In this document: one piece after another, positions 31,003-38,880 of the stretch
How positions within the stretch are numbered: position 1 is the first letter of the stretch
Layout of the letters: every line of letters starts with the position of its first letter
NCBI RefSeq assembly: GCF_900107305.1
Contig: NZ_FNPL01000009.1
Coordinates: 62,001 to 126,000 of the forward strand
Direction: 5' to 3'
Origin: Thermoactinomyces sp. DSM 45892
GTDB taxonomy: Bacteria > Bacillota > Bacilli > Thermoactinomycetales > Thermoactinomycetaceae
Length of the DNA stretch: 64,000 nt
Notes under the pieces: model-generated
Databases searched by the model: none
Told to the model about the DNA's origin: nothing
What the model saw: the letters and a program-made list of their open reading frames with translations, nothing else
Position numbers and translations under genes: made by a program

Positions 31003-31489
31003 AATGATTTGAATACTTCTTACATAGTTCCCTAAACTGCTTAGTCCAATCTTCACTATCTCTATAAATATCACAATCAAAATAGTGCTTTTCGGGAGTG
31101 ATAATTCCATTTGGAACTGTTCTTAAACTCAGCAATTGTCCTGTCGTAAGAATATCAGTTGGCTTACCATTGGACATTAAAGTGCGAAAATCTTGCATAG
31201 ATTCCTCCATATCCATGTATAAAGCATCATCTCCCAGTTCATAGAAACTATAGCGTGATAATGGATTTACATTAGTTTTTCTTATTCCTTTTCCAAGGCA
31301 ATATTCACAGTCTTTCTGATATTCCTTTTTATTTGGACTAAGCCAATAACACTCACAAGGGGCTTCATATTCAGGAACCTCAAATTCGTCACTAAACATC
31401 CTGAGTCTACTCTCTGCTAATGAATAGACCATGTCTGCCTTCATTTTCGGGTATTTCTCGATAATTGCATAAACAGATATCCATCCCAT
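30974..31489 (-). CDS. Hypothetical protein with Cys cluster
   Basis: 171 residues from the ATG after AAGAGAGGTGTCTTAT. A central cysteine group (PCECYW, then KDCEYCLGKG) resembles half of a DnaJ-type CxxCxGxG zinc site. The rest is charged and unrecognised. The C-terminus (NHYVVPASCHC) may be altered, because an alternative frame continues into an HFAH-motif fragment. Confidence 0.55.
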   Translation of the reverse strand: MGWISVYAIIEKYPKMKADMVYSLAESRLRMFSDEFEVPEYEAPCECYWLSPNKKEYQKDCEYCLGKGIRKTNVNPLSRYSFYELGDDALYMDMEESMQDFRTLMSNGKPTDILTTGQLLSLRTVPNGIITPEKHYFDCDIYRDSEDWTKQFRELCKKYSNHYVVPASCHC

Positions 31490-31751
31490 ATAAGACACCT
31501 CTCTTAAAACCTATATAACTGTTAGTTCTGTGTTTTTTGTCGAAACTCCTGTTAGAACGCTAATAAACAGGACCCCTCATTTACCATCAGCTTGATGCTG
31601 TGATATGTAATAAAACACATTAAGTTTGAATTCCATTTTTTTTGGCCAAATTAGTAGTACCAGAGACCACACTAGTCATTGTAATTTTCCCTCGCACCTA
31701 TATCCATTAGGTGCTTTTTTGCTTCTACAAAATCCCCTATGCTAATAGTTT

Positions 31752-31789
31752 GGGGTCACGGTACCGATGGGAGAAAAACACACGCTAAG
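31752..31789 (+). repeat. Solitary Tn3-type 38-bp end
   Basis: It begins GGGGTCACGGTACCGA and ends CACGCTAAG, exactly 38 bp. It fits the GGGG...TAAG consensus but differs from the ends at 28666/31894. Confidence 0.5.
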
Positions 31790-31856
31790 GCTGAGAGTAT
31801 TGATATGACTGGAGTTTGATTATCCATTTCAAAAATCCTACTTTTTGAAACACAAC

Positions 31857-31894
31857 CTTAACGTAGAAAACCGTTAAAATGCTGTCTGTACCCC
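31857..31894 (-). repeat. Tn3-type 38-bp end matching the 28666 element
   Basis: Read inward from 31894 it is identical to the 28666-28703 end except at one position, and the match continues about 19 bp further inside (GTTGTGTTTCAAAAAGTAG). The flank is TATTT, so it does not share the TACAA duplication. It is a second, truncated or rearranged copy. Confidence 0.7.
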
Positions 31895-31938
31895 TATTTC
31901 AAGTAGGTCCACCTGGACACTAGGAGGGCACATAACAA

Positions 31939-31963
31939 AAGCCACCTCAAAGGGTGGCTTCTT
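31939..31963 (-). terminator. Terminator of the 31965 gene
   Basis: AAGCCACC/GGTGGCTT stem just beyond the stop on the minus strand, followed by T-rich sequence in that direction (GTTATG). Confidence 0.6.
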
Positions 31964-31964
31964 A

Positions 31965-32360
31965 TTAAGGTGCTTTAAAGTATGTTTTGATATCGATTTT
32001 CACAGTACTTGAAGATTTATTTACAACTAGTACTCGATATGCAGCGAACTTTCTGATAAGAGGACTTTTTCCGTACTCAGTACCAAAGTATAGATCTCCA
32101 CATCCATTCGGACTATATCCAGTGTGGCCTACATTTTTCCACTTTCCTCCTACTTTTCTTTGTAGATAAACCAATAGATTAGCTTTCTTGTTTGTGCAGA
32201 TTTTAAACTTAATTTGCCCATACTCGACGGGTGGCGCACTTGAAACTGCACTGCCAGTATGACCACCTGGAGGAACATTTTCAGCAGCACTTGAAACACC
32301 GCTGAAAAGAACCATCAATGATAGGACTGAGACTGTAAAGAGCTTAGTTAATTTTTTCAT
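31965..32360 (-). CDS. Small secreted protein
   Basis: 131 residues with a signal peptide (MKKLTKLFTVSVLSLMVLFS, cleavage near SSAAEN). The mature part has two Cys (FKICTNKKAN, NGCGDLYFG) likely forming a disulfide, and a beta-rich pattern (LLVYLQRKVGGKWKNVGHTG). The start follows AGCAGGAGGATAATACTTAG. No family recognised. Confidence 0.7.
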   Translation of the reverse strand: MKKLTKLFTVSVLSLMVLFSGVSSAAENVPPGGHTGSAVSSAPPVEYGQIKFKICTNKKANLLVYLQRKVGGKWKNVGHTGYSPNGCGDLYFGTEYGKSPLIRKFAAYRVLVVNKSSSTVKIDIKTYFKAP

Positions 32361-32574
32361 CTAAGTATTATCCTCCTGCTGTATAGCATTTATTACTAAT
32401 TTATTATAAATCAATTTTATATTAAATAAAATAAATTATTTCGCGAATGTAAACTTCGTATTTATTGAACAAGTTCCATCTCACCTAATCCCTACGACAA
32501 ATAAACGAGAGCCTACCACAGCTCCCGTTTCTATTTAAAAACTATCTACTACTACACTATTATTATACCACATG

Positions 32575-32904
32575 CTACGTTAAACTGTCCCTCGCCGACT
32601 CACGGATGCTTTCCGTGTCAACCGCTTCCGTCTCTAATCCTTGCACAAACGGGATGCTCCCCGTTAGTCCTCGAATTGCTTGGATGATAGCCACCGACAA
32701 TACCCCGTTATCTGGTACAATCACTGTTACCAGTGGAAATCCTTTTTCTTCCGATTCCAGAAGTATATCCCTTACCTGCTCAACCGATCTACTTGCCTCT
32801 AGCATAATTTCATTTTTCCTTGTTACGCCTACCTTTATATCCACCTCTACACACTCATTAACCCATTTCTTACCCGAAAAATTTATATATACATTTTTTC
32901 CCAT
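32575..32904 (-). CDS. Hypothetical protein
   Basis: 109 residues with alternating strands and helices (FPLVTVIVPDNGVLSVAIIQ) and a C-terminal charged tail (TESIRESARDSLT). The ribosome site is AGAGGAGGCTACAAC. No family recognised. Confidence 0.62.
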   Translation of the reverse strand: MGKNVYINFSGKKWVNECVEVDIKVGVTRKNEIMLEASRSVEQVRDILLESEEKGFPLVTVIVPDNGVLSVAIIQAIRGLTGSIPFVQGLETEAVDTESIRESARDSLT

Positions 32905-33018
32905 GTTGTAGCCTCCTCTTGTTCATTCCGCCGATCAAACAAGTCATTGATTTTATTCCCTTTTTGACAAAATCGAACACTTTAAAAATCCTCTTATTTG
33001 GTGATATGATACCCCCCA

Positions 33019-33507
33019 TTATCGGGAGGTATCAATCAGTATGTGGTGGTCAGAGTGTGGGAGTATCTTGGAAGTGACTTCCTCAACCTCCTGCCAGATT
33101 TCCCTGACTATCCGATCTGGTACGGTTCGGTCACGAATCCGATTCCGTTTCAAGCACTCATCTAGTGGACAAGTAACCTGCAAGATCGTGATCGTGAAGC
33201 CTTTTTCGTGAGCTTCGTACATCTCACGAATCATACGTTTGTGGTTTCCGCCCGTTGTGTCATACACAAACGATTCGTTACCTCCGATCATATTCTCGAA
33301 CATCTCACGAGCTATGATCTTGCTTTCTGTATGTACCGTAGATGGATTTTTTGGATCATATCCATCAAGTCCCTTCTTGATCTCATCAGGATCAATCACT
33401 TGATACGTTGGATATAGTTTTTGGCGTGTGGTAGATTTCCCTGCGGCTGGAGGTCCTAGCAAGAACACAGCTTCTTTTGTTGTTTGTGGTAGTAGATAGT
33501 TTGTCAT
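33019..33507 (-). CDS. Zeta-toxin/polynucleotide-kinase-like P-loop kinase
   Basis: 162 residues. Walker A is FLLGPPAAGKSTTR at residue 15, followed by YQVIDPDEIKKGLDGYDPKN, the Asp and substrate loop seen in zeta toxins, then ESFVYDTTGGNHKRM and CPLDECLKRNRIRDR. The zeta family phosphorylates UDP-N-acetylglucosamine, while related enzymes act on nucleic acid or small molecules. There is no epsilon antitoxin gene adjacent, so it may be a stand-alone kinase. The start follows AAGAGGAGCTAACAAA. It is divergent from the 33803 gene across a large inverted repeat. Confidence 0.78.
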   Translation of the reverse strand: MTNYLLPQTTKEAVFLLGPPAAGKSTTRQKLYPTYQVIDPDEIKKGLDGYDPKNPSTVHTESKIIAREMFENMIGGNESFVYDTTGGNHKRMIREMYEAHEKGFTITILQVTCPLDECLKRNRIRDRTVPDRIVREIWQEVEEVTSKILPHSDHHILIDTSR

Positions 33508-33541
33508 TTTGTTAGCTCCTCTTGTTGTTTGCCTTAAATAT

Positions 33542-33663
33542 ATAATAACATAATGTAAGGTATATGTCCATACATTTATTGATTTATTTTATTAAAATTA
33601 TCAATATCTAAATGATTTTTATATAAATAATGTATGGCAATATACCTTACATTATGTTATAAT
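33542..33663. promoter_or_regulatory. 34-bp inverted repeat in a divergent promoter
   Basis: Arms 33542-33575 and 33630-33663 match at 31 of 34 positions; the shared core reads AACATAATGTAAGGTATAT. Each arm carries a TGTTATAAT/TGTTATTAT extended -10, pointing toward the kinase gene or toward the plus-strand gene. Coordinated regulation by one factor is likely. Confidence 0.65.
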
Positions 33664-33802
33664 AAATATGTAAGCAAGGTACAACGCTTTGAGCGGAGTG
33701 AGCCATGACCCCCATTTTGGGCGAGCCACCTAGATCCGAAAGGTACGCCACGACGAGCTATGCAATCCCATTACATAAAATCGCATCTGGAGGATGATAT
33801 AT

Positions 33803-34282
33803 ATGGTGATCAGTAGAGAAATGGTAAAAGTTAACGAAGTGCATAGTTTTTCACTAATTGAGATGGAAGAATGTTGGTACCCAGGTGAAAATTTTGAGAT
33901 AGCTCATTATACAAAGGGGAAGATGTCTTTCACACATATAGTAGATGTAGAAAGATTTCCTACAAGAGAGGATGCGCACAAAGCAATTAGGCTACTTAGC
34001 GCAAGAATTACTGGAGATTATAATGGTACTCCATTTAGAACATACACAAATGTAACAGAGGAGGAACCCTTACAAGTTGGTGACTTAGTATCCGATGAGA
34101 TCAAGGACGATTTTGAAAATTGTTTGCCTCCTGCTTATGATTCTCCCTATCTCATTCAAGTTGGTGAACCTTACAACCTTGTGAACGGTAGAAATACCTA
34201 TTCAACCCTCAAAAGAACCTCTGTTGGTTGGGTATACTGTGGACATTGTCACTATGGAGAAATAGAAGAGCCTAACATATAA
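33803..34282 (+). CDS. Hypothetical protein
   Basis: 160 residues from the second ATG (the first, at 33794, is too close to the GGAGG site). Acidic, with YCGHCHYGEIEEP at the C-terminus, a possible metal site. Preceded by an untranslated stretch of about 130 nt with several short GC-rich inverted motifs. No family recognised. Confidence 0.6.
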   Translation: MVISREMVKVNEVHSFSLIEMEECWYPGENFEIAHYTKGKMSFTHIVDVERFPTREDAHKAIRLLSARITGDYNGTPFRTYTNVTEEEPLQVGDLVSDEIKDDFENCLPPAYDSPYLIQVGEPYNLVNGRNTYSTLKRTSVGWVYCGHCHYGEIEEPNI

Positions 34283-34343
34283 AGGTCTCTTCTATGCACA
34301 ATCTAGTAGAGAATACCCTCACCACAAATTAGGAGCTGATAGT

Positions 34344-34817
34344 TTGAATAAACAATGGATCACACTAGATACATACAACTACCTTGAATTTAAAATTAGA
34401 CGTGATTATCTGAGAATAATCATGGATCGTCTGGGCTGGAAAGCAAGTATAGAGTATTTTTTGAGTGAGTGTACATGGGATTCTAACATGGAAATATATG
34501 ATGAAGTACTTGAAGATGGTTCGCTCGAAGAAAATAAATTAATCCAAGTGAATTACACTTATCGTCCCGTTGTGACACGAAAGAAAGTGCTAGATTTGGA
34601 TTATTGTGTAGTTGGTGAGCTTCGAGGATATTATTTAGTTGCAGATGAAGATCTACATCTGAGCGATGAGGATATAGAAGCCATCATGGATGCGTTAGAC
34701 GAGATGAATGACATAGGCGATACCACTGAATGGGATCGGGATAATGGTGGTCAGTTACTTTTAGTTCATCCAGATGCATCTGATAGGTATGTTTGGAAAG
34801 AAATTACAAAAGAATAA
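34344..34817 (+). CDS. Hypothetical acidic protein
   Basis: 157 residues from a TTG after TTAGGAGCTGATAGT. Asp/Glu-rich C-terminal half (LHLSDEDIEAIMDALDEMND). No domain recognised. It is co-oriented with the gene at 33803 and followed by a terminator. Confidence 0.6.
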   Translation: MNKQWITLDTYNYLEFKIRRDYLRIIMDRLGWKASIEYFLSECTWDSNMEIYDEVLEDGSLEENKLIQVNYTYRPVVTRKKVLDLDYCVVGELRGYYLVADEDLHLSDEDIEAIMDALDEMNDIGDTTEWDRDNGGQLLLVHPDASDRYVWKEITKE

Positions 34818-34824
34818 TCATTTA

Positions 34825-34858
34825 AAAAATGTCTTGAACGTCTAATCAAGACATTTTC
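34825..34858 (+). terminator. Rho-independent terminator
   Basis: AAAATGTCTTGA pairs with TCAAGACATTTT. Confidence 0.75.
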
Positions 34859-35254
34859 TTCTTTAGAATTTGCAGTAATTGATCAATATAAAAAATGGTT
34901 ATATAAGGATGAAATCCATAATTAGTAAGCATACTTATTAGACAGAATATTACACTTATATTGTGTGGTAGGGGGGAGGAAGCGGGGAAGGGGAGCCTGG
35001 AGAGGGCGAGCTGGGGGATGAGAAGGACGGCGTATTTTGCCGTCCGATCAGACCCGTAGCGGAGCTGTGAAAAAAAGTCGAAAAAAGTATGTGTAACAGG
35101 TAAGCAAGTCCGAGATTTTATAATTGGGATTACCCAATTATATCAAGCGATCTAGCCGATTTCGATTTGTACCAACTGGTAGTTATCTTTGTAATTGTCT
35201 TTGTAGTCATCTTTATAGTTGTCTTTGTAGTTAATTGAATCATTAACTAGACTA
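34859..35254. other. Gene-free region with G-run tract and 12-bp tandem repeats (candidate oriT or origin element)
   Basis: No ORF is supported. At 34968-35030 there is a G-run tract (GGGGGG, GGGG, GGGG, GGG, GGGGG) ending in a hairpin ACGGC/GCCGT. At 35187-35234 four 12-bp units occur in tandem: CTTTGTAATTGT, CTTTGTAGTCAT, CTTTATAGTTGT and CTTTGTAGTTAA. The region abuts the end of the conjugation block. Confidence 0.5.
35187..35234. repeat. Four tandem 12-bp repeats
   Basis: Units start with CTTTGTA or CTTTATA and have conserved length 12. Iteron-like, 20 bp beyond the stop of the replication-relaxation gene. Confidence 0.7.
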
Positions 35255-36187
35255 TTAACTGGTAACTAATTGGGCTACATTATTTCTAATCCATTCAACT
35301 TCTTCGCCCTCAACAAAGAAATGCATATCGGGTACTTTCTGATTCGAATAAAACTCATCTTTAACAGATTCCCAGATATTTCTTAGCTCCTCAGCACGAT
35401 ACTCTGTTGGAGTTATCCAAATAACCGGATAATTTATACTTTCTGCTGAATTTGGAGAAATGGTATTTCTGTACGCTCTAAACTTCTCGGTGATCTGTTT
35501 GGTCCACTCTGTGTTGTTGTCAAACTCAAACCACAATCGAAAATTGTTAGGCATAACTAACAAGGCATCAGGGCGAATCATTTCCTTTTTCTCCTTGCGG
35601 GCCAACTTTGGATCACTACTCCATTCATCCTTTTTTATCATCTCCCATGTTCTGACTATCAGATCAGATGATTCGCTAGAGTAAAACCATTTGAATTCTC
35701 TATGTCCCAACAAATGAATCAGACGAGTTAGAATCCCATTCACGCCGTTATGATGTGCATTCTGTTCTCCAGTTATATCCCATGTACCTTTATTCACTTG
35801 CATAATATGAAGACAATACTCTATGCCTTTAGGACCAAGTGAGTATAGTCTTTTGTTACTCCCCTGCTTCTCGTAGATCTGGCGATGAGGTTTTGCCCAT
35901 TGATTTCTTAATTCTCGTATCTGTACTTTAATTTCAGTCATTTTCTTCTTTTTTTGTTTGTCTGGAAGATCTGACTTCGCAATCACATTAAACTCCTTTT
36001 TAAGCTCATCTACTCTTGCTTTGGTTGGTATATTTCGAATCTGCTTGTACAGATGAAGAATGCGGTTAGTTGTATAGCCTGAAACAGTTGCCAGATCCTC
36101 CAAACTAGAAACCTTCATTTCAAACAGCACTAGCATTAGTCTTTCATGTGGACGTAAAAATGCATGTCCTATCCATCGAAATAACAA
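35255..36187 (-). CDS. Replication-relaxation family protein
   Basis: About 310 residues. A winged-helix N-terminus (HERLMLVLFEMKVSSLEDLA, TTNRILHLYKQIRN), a charged linker, YSLGPKGIEYCLHIM, NAHHNGVNGILTRL, and a C-terminal nuclease-like core with IRPDALLVMPNNFRLWFEFD. This order is that of the Replic_Relax family found beside conjugation or replication genes of Gram-positive plasmids. The best start is TTG at 36187 after GGAGGGG; an in-frame TTG at 36205 overlaps that site. A stem-loop separates it from the coupling-protein gene, so it may have its own promoter. Confidence 0.75.
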   Translation of the reverse strand: MLFRWIGHAFLRPHERLMLVLFEMKVSSLEDLATVSGYTTNRILHLYKQIRNIPTKARVDELKKEFNVIAKSDLPDKQKKKKMTEIKVQIRELRNQWAKPHRQIYEKQGSNKRLYSLGPKGIEYCLHIMQVNKGTWDITGEQNAHHNGVNGILTRLIHLLGHREFKWFYSSESSDLIVRTWEMIKKDEWSSDPKLARKEKKEMIRPDALLVMPNNFRLWFEFDNNTEWTKQITEKFRAYRNTISPNSAESINYPVIWITPTEYRAEELRNIWESVKDEFYSNQKVPDMHFFVEGEEVEWIRNNVAQLVTS

Positions 36188-36218
36188 TTCTATTCCCCTC
36201 CTCAAATAGATAAATAGA

Positions 36219-36254
36219 TAAGTTGATAGGAAAGTCTATTCCTATCAACTTATC
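36219..36254. terminator. Terminator/attenuator after the coupling-protein gene
   Basis: ATAAGTTGATAGGAA and TTCCTATCAACTTAT form a perfect 15-bp stem just downstream of the T4CP stop on the minus strand. Confidence 0.75.
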
Positions 36255-36260
36255 ATAACA

Positions 36261-38864
36261 TCAAAGTGGTACTGCTTTAGTAGGCTTATTTCCTTTTTCC
36301 TCTGGCCCTGGTTCCGATACAATACGATCAATCTCATCAAAGTACTCTTGAATCAATTTATCAATCGTTTCTCTGGACTGAACCTCTCCACTTGACTCCA
36401 TAAACCCCTTTGCCCAACGTAGCCCATACCGCTCTGCGATTCCCTTCTCGTGGTTTCGATAATCAGCTTCTTTCCCACTAGGCAGGTAGACAGTTGGAGG
36501 ACGGTTGCGAACCACACAACTAATGATTTGGCTCTCGCCCTCAACCTTAGTACGTGTAAAGACAGCTGCATGACGTTCCGGAAGCCTTGAAATGTCAGTT
36601 GCTTTAAAATGCCCCTCAGTCATCTTTTCGATTTTAGAGGCCCCTGTACCGCTTTGAGCGCAAGTAATGATCGTACCAATCAGGTTAAGTGCTGTAAGCA
36701 GCTCTTTGTTGGTGATCTGATCAACCATTTGCGTTATTAAACCAATGCCAAAGCCAAATTTCCTATCCTCGGCTATAATCTTAGCCATGATTGGGATTTG
36801 AACTAAATGGGATTCATCGACTAACATAAAGTGGTATTTTGATCCTTTTGGACGACTCTTAGCTGTTTGATGGTACTGATTCACGAGGTTTCCAACCACA
36901 ACCCTCATACCCTCGGTACTCATACCTAACGTGTTGATGAATGTAAAACACCCCTCGTCCATATATCTTCTGATATCAAATGTCCACTCTTTCTGGCCGA
37001 ACATCCGTCTCATAGAGGTATTTCTGAGAAGAGGGTCAATACGGTTCAAAATGGCTTCATTCTCTATCTCCTCATCTCCCCAAGCCAATATTTCACGATA
37101 GACATATGAATCCTTTCCTTTAATGCGTTTCAATACATCAGAACGAAATTTAGGGCTTCGTAAAAATTCTGGAATAGCTAGGATAGAATGTTTCTTTGAA
37201 TCCATGATGAGGGCTTGAATAGTATTTTTAAGGATTCGTTTGGCTTCTGTAAGGCTATCCCCACTCCCTAGAGAGTGGAGAATCACATCAGCAGCGTCAT
37301 CAGCTGCCGTTTGGAAGTCGACCCCTCTTGGTACATGTAAGATATTCAGTGCTGGATAGGTCCTAGATTGGTTAGTCAAATCAAAGGAACGAATGCGATC
37401 TCTTGGAATCTTCAATCCTAATTTCTTCTCCATATAAGCAAGTCGATTCTGTACGACAGCTACAGTTTCTTCACTCGGATCTATCACCGTGATTCCTGGA
37501 TGGTTAGGATCTTCAACCCACTCTCGTATCATGCCATCGATCATCTCAATAAGAAGACTCGATTTCCCCATACCAGGAGACCCTGTAAGCAAAAAATGCT
37601 TGGTAAGCTGTTCAAAGTCGATCTTTATGTTTCGATGCTTAATAGGATGGATCTGCTCCCCAATGAAGGCTCCAACAGCTAATTCATTGTCTTTTAGTGT
37701 GCGATGGCCAATCTGTAAATGTGGTATGTAACCACGTTCATTATCTCCACTACTGGCAGGCTTCTTGTAAATCTCTGAATCCCCTGATGGTATATGAAGA
37801 AGGTTTGCTAACTCCTCATGAGTCAATGTCATGATCGTCTTGGGGATTCGATGAGGAATCGGATTCCTATCAATTAATGGATGCCGATAGAACTTGTTCC
37901 GCCATCGCCAAAACGATATCTTTCCATCATGCCTCAAGGTAGCCTGTATACTGTTTGCTATTGATCGAATCACAGATCTTGCATATTTGTGATCAGACCA
38001 TAACGAAATTTTCACAAACAGCGTATCCTCTCGCCCTGTTAGCCTCTTAGATAAATTCGTTTTCTTTGCTTTCTCCTCTGGACTTAATTCTGATATCTTC
38101 TTGTCTCGTAGATCGTGAAGAACATCCTCAGAGCGTTTCTCTAGTTTCTCCCAATCGGTTGGAGAGAATTGAAGGTCAACTATGGTATTGGATCTCATAC
38201 TGCCTAAAATCATACCTAGCTGGCTCTCCTTTTTCTCCGTAATAGAAGAAAGTGGTAAACCTTGTCGCTTACGACTATTTGGCAAAAAGAAATGGCCACC
38301 CTCTCCCTGTTTGGTGGGTTGAGGGAATTCTTGATGAGAAATAGTGTGGATCTCAGCTTGGGGATAGACACTTCTGATAGTGTCATATACCCCATTGTGT
38401 TTGTCTTGTGGGTACCCTAAATAAATTGCAATCTCGTTGCTATTTTCGGGCATTACAAAGCGGAATCGATACCACGGCTTTCCTTTCTTCCAGCGTTCCT
38501 CTAAATGGCGTGTCATGCCTGCAAAAGCCTTCACAAAGGTTACAACCTTGCTAGTCTCCATCTTTTCGATAGATGGAAGGATGCGGATGTATCTCACATC
38601 CACAGAAGCCTTCTTTCTATATCTCATATGCAGGATCAAACGGCCCACTGACAAAATAGTCCATACAGAAATGCTACCTATTACTAAGATCGCAAGCGAT
38701 AGCTTACCATAGTAAATTGATTTCTCCGCTAACAGATTCCATATCTGATCCATCGGCATATCTGTACTAGTTATGAACCAACAGAAACCACCCAAGAGGG
38801 CAATAGCTCCAAGAATACCAACTCGAAGCCACAGACCAGCAATCGTCTCTTGTTCTTCTTTCAT
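36261..38864 (-). CDS. Conjugative coupling ATPase (VirD4/TcpA/TraD-like)
   Basis: About 867 residues. Two membrane helices lie near the N-terminus (LRVGILGAIALLGGFCWFIT, YYGKLSLAILVIGSISVW), then a cytoplasmic HerA/FtsK-type motor: Walker A LLTGSPGMGKSSLL near residue 400 and Walker B YHFMLVDESHLV near 660. The C-terminal part continues to an acidic/proline tail. Coupling proteins bring relaxase-bound DNA to the secretion channel and pump it. The ATG at 38864 follows GGGAGTTGATAGAT. It is at the downstream end of the transfer operon, 16 bases after the hydrolase gene. Confidence 0.87.
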   Translation of the reverse strand: MKEEQETIAGLWLRVGILGAIALLGGFCWFITSTDMPMDQIWNLLAEKSIYYGKLSLAILVIGSISVWTILSVGRLILHMRYRKKASVDVRYIRILPSIEKMETSKVVTFVKAFAGMTRHLEERWKKGKPWYRFRFVMPENSNEIAIYLGYPQDKHNGVYDTIRSVYPQAEIHTISHQEFPQPTKQGEGGHFFLPNSRKRQGLPLSSITEKKESQLGMILGSMRSNTIVDLQFSPTDWEKLEKRSEDVLHDLRDKKISELSPEEKAKKTNLSKRLTGREDTLFVKISLWSDHKYARSVIRSIANSIQATLRHDGKISFWRWRNKFYRHPLIDRNPIPHRIPKTIMTLTHEELANLLHIPSGDSEIYKKPASSGDNERGYIPHLQIGHRTLKDNELAVGAFIGEQIHPIKHRNIKIDFEQLTKHFLLTGSPGMGKSSLLIEMIDGMIREWVEDPNHPGITVIDPSEETVAVVQNRLAYMEKKLGLKIPRDRIRSFDLTNQSRTYPALNILHVPRGVDFQTAADDAADVILHSLGSGDSLTEAKRILKNTIQALIMDSKKHSILAIPEFLRSPKFRSDVLKRIKGKDSYVYREILAWGDEEIENEAILNRIDPLLRNTSMRRMFGQKEWTFDIRRYMDEGCFTFINTLGMSTEGMRVVVGNLVNQYHQTAKSRPKGSKYHFMLVDESHLVQIPIMAKIIAEDRKFGFGIGLITQMVDQITNKELLTALNLIGTIITCAQSGTGASKIEKMTEGHFKATDISRLPERHAAVFTRTKVEGESQIISCVVRNRPPTVYLPSGKEADYRNHEKGIAERYGLRWAKGFMESSGEVQSRETIDKLIQEYFDEIDRIVSEPGPEEKGNKPTKAVPL

Positions 38865-38880
38865 ATCTATCAACTCCCGT

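Larger units (their letters stand above)
31499..31964. other. Gene-free region with Tn3-type ends
   Basis: No gene seen. It holds a small hairpin (GCACCTATATCCATTAGGTGC, about 31695-31715, followed by T6), two Tn3-type ends (31752-31789 and 31857-31894) and the terminator of the gene at 31965. Confidence 0.55.

Noticed and set aside
31752-31894. A 143-bp miniature element between the two Tn3-type ends
   Set aside because: The two 38-bp ends differ too much from each other and the flanks (AGTTT, TATTT) are not a duplication.
33690-33790. Structured-looking leader before 33803 (GAGCGGAGTGAGCC..., GATCCGAAAGGTACGCC)
   Set aside because: I compared it from memory with ydaO, glmS and small ribozymes and found only superficial similarity. 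Not called as a riboswitch.
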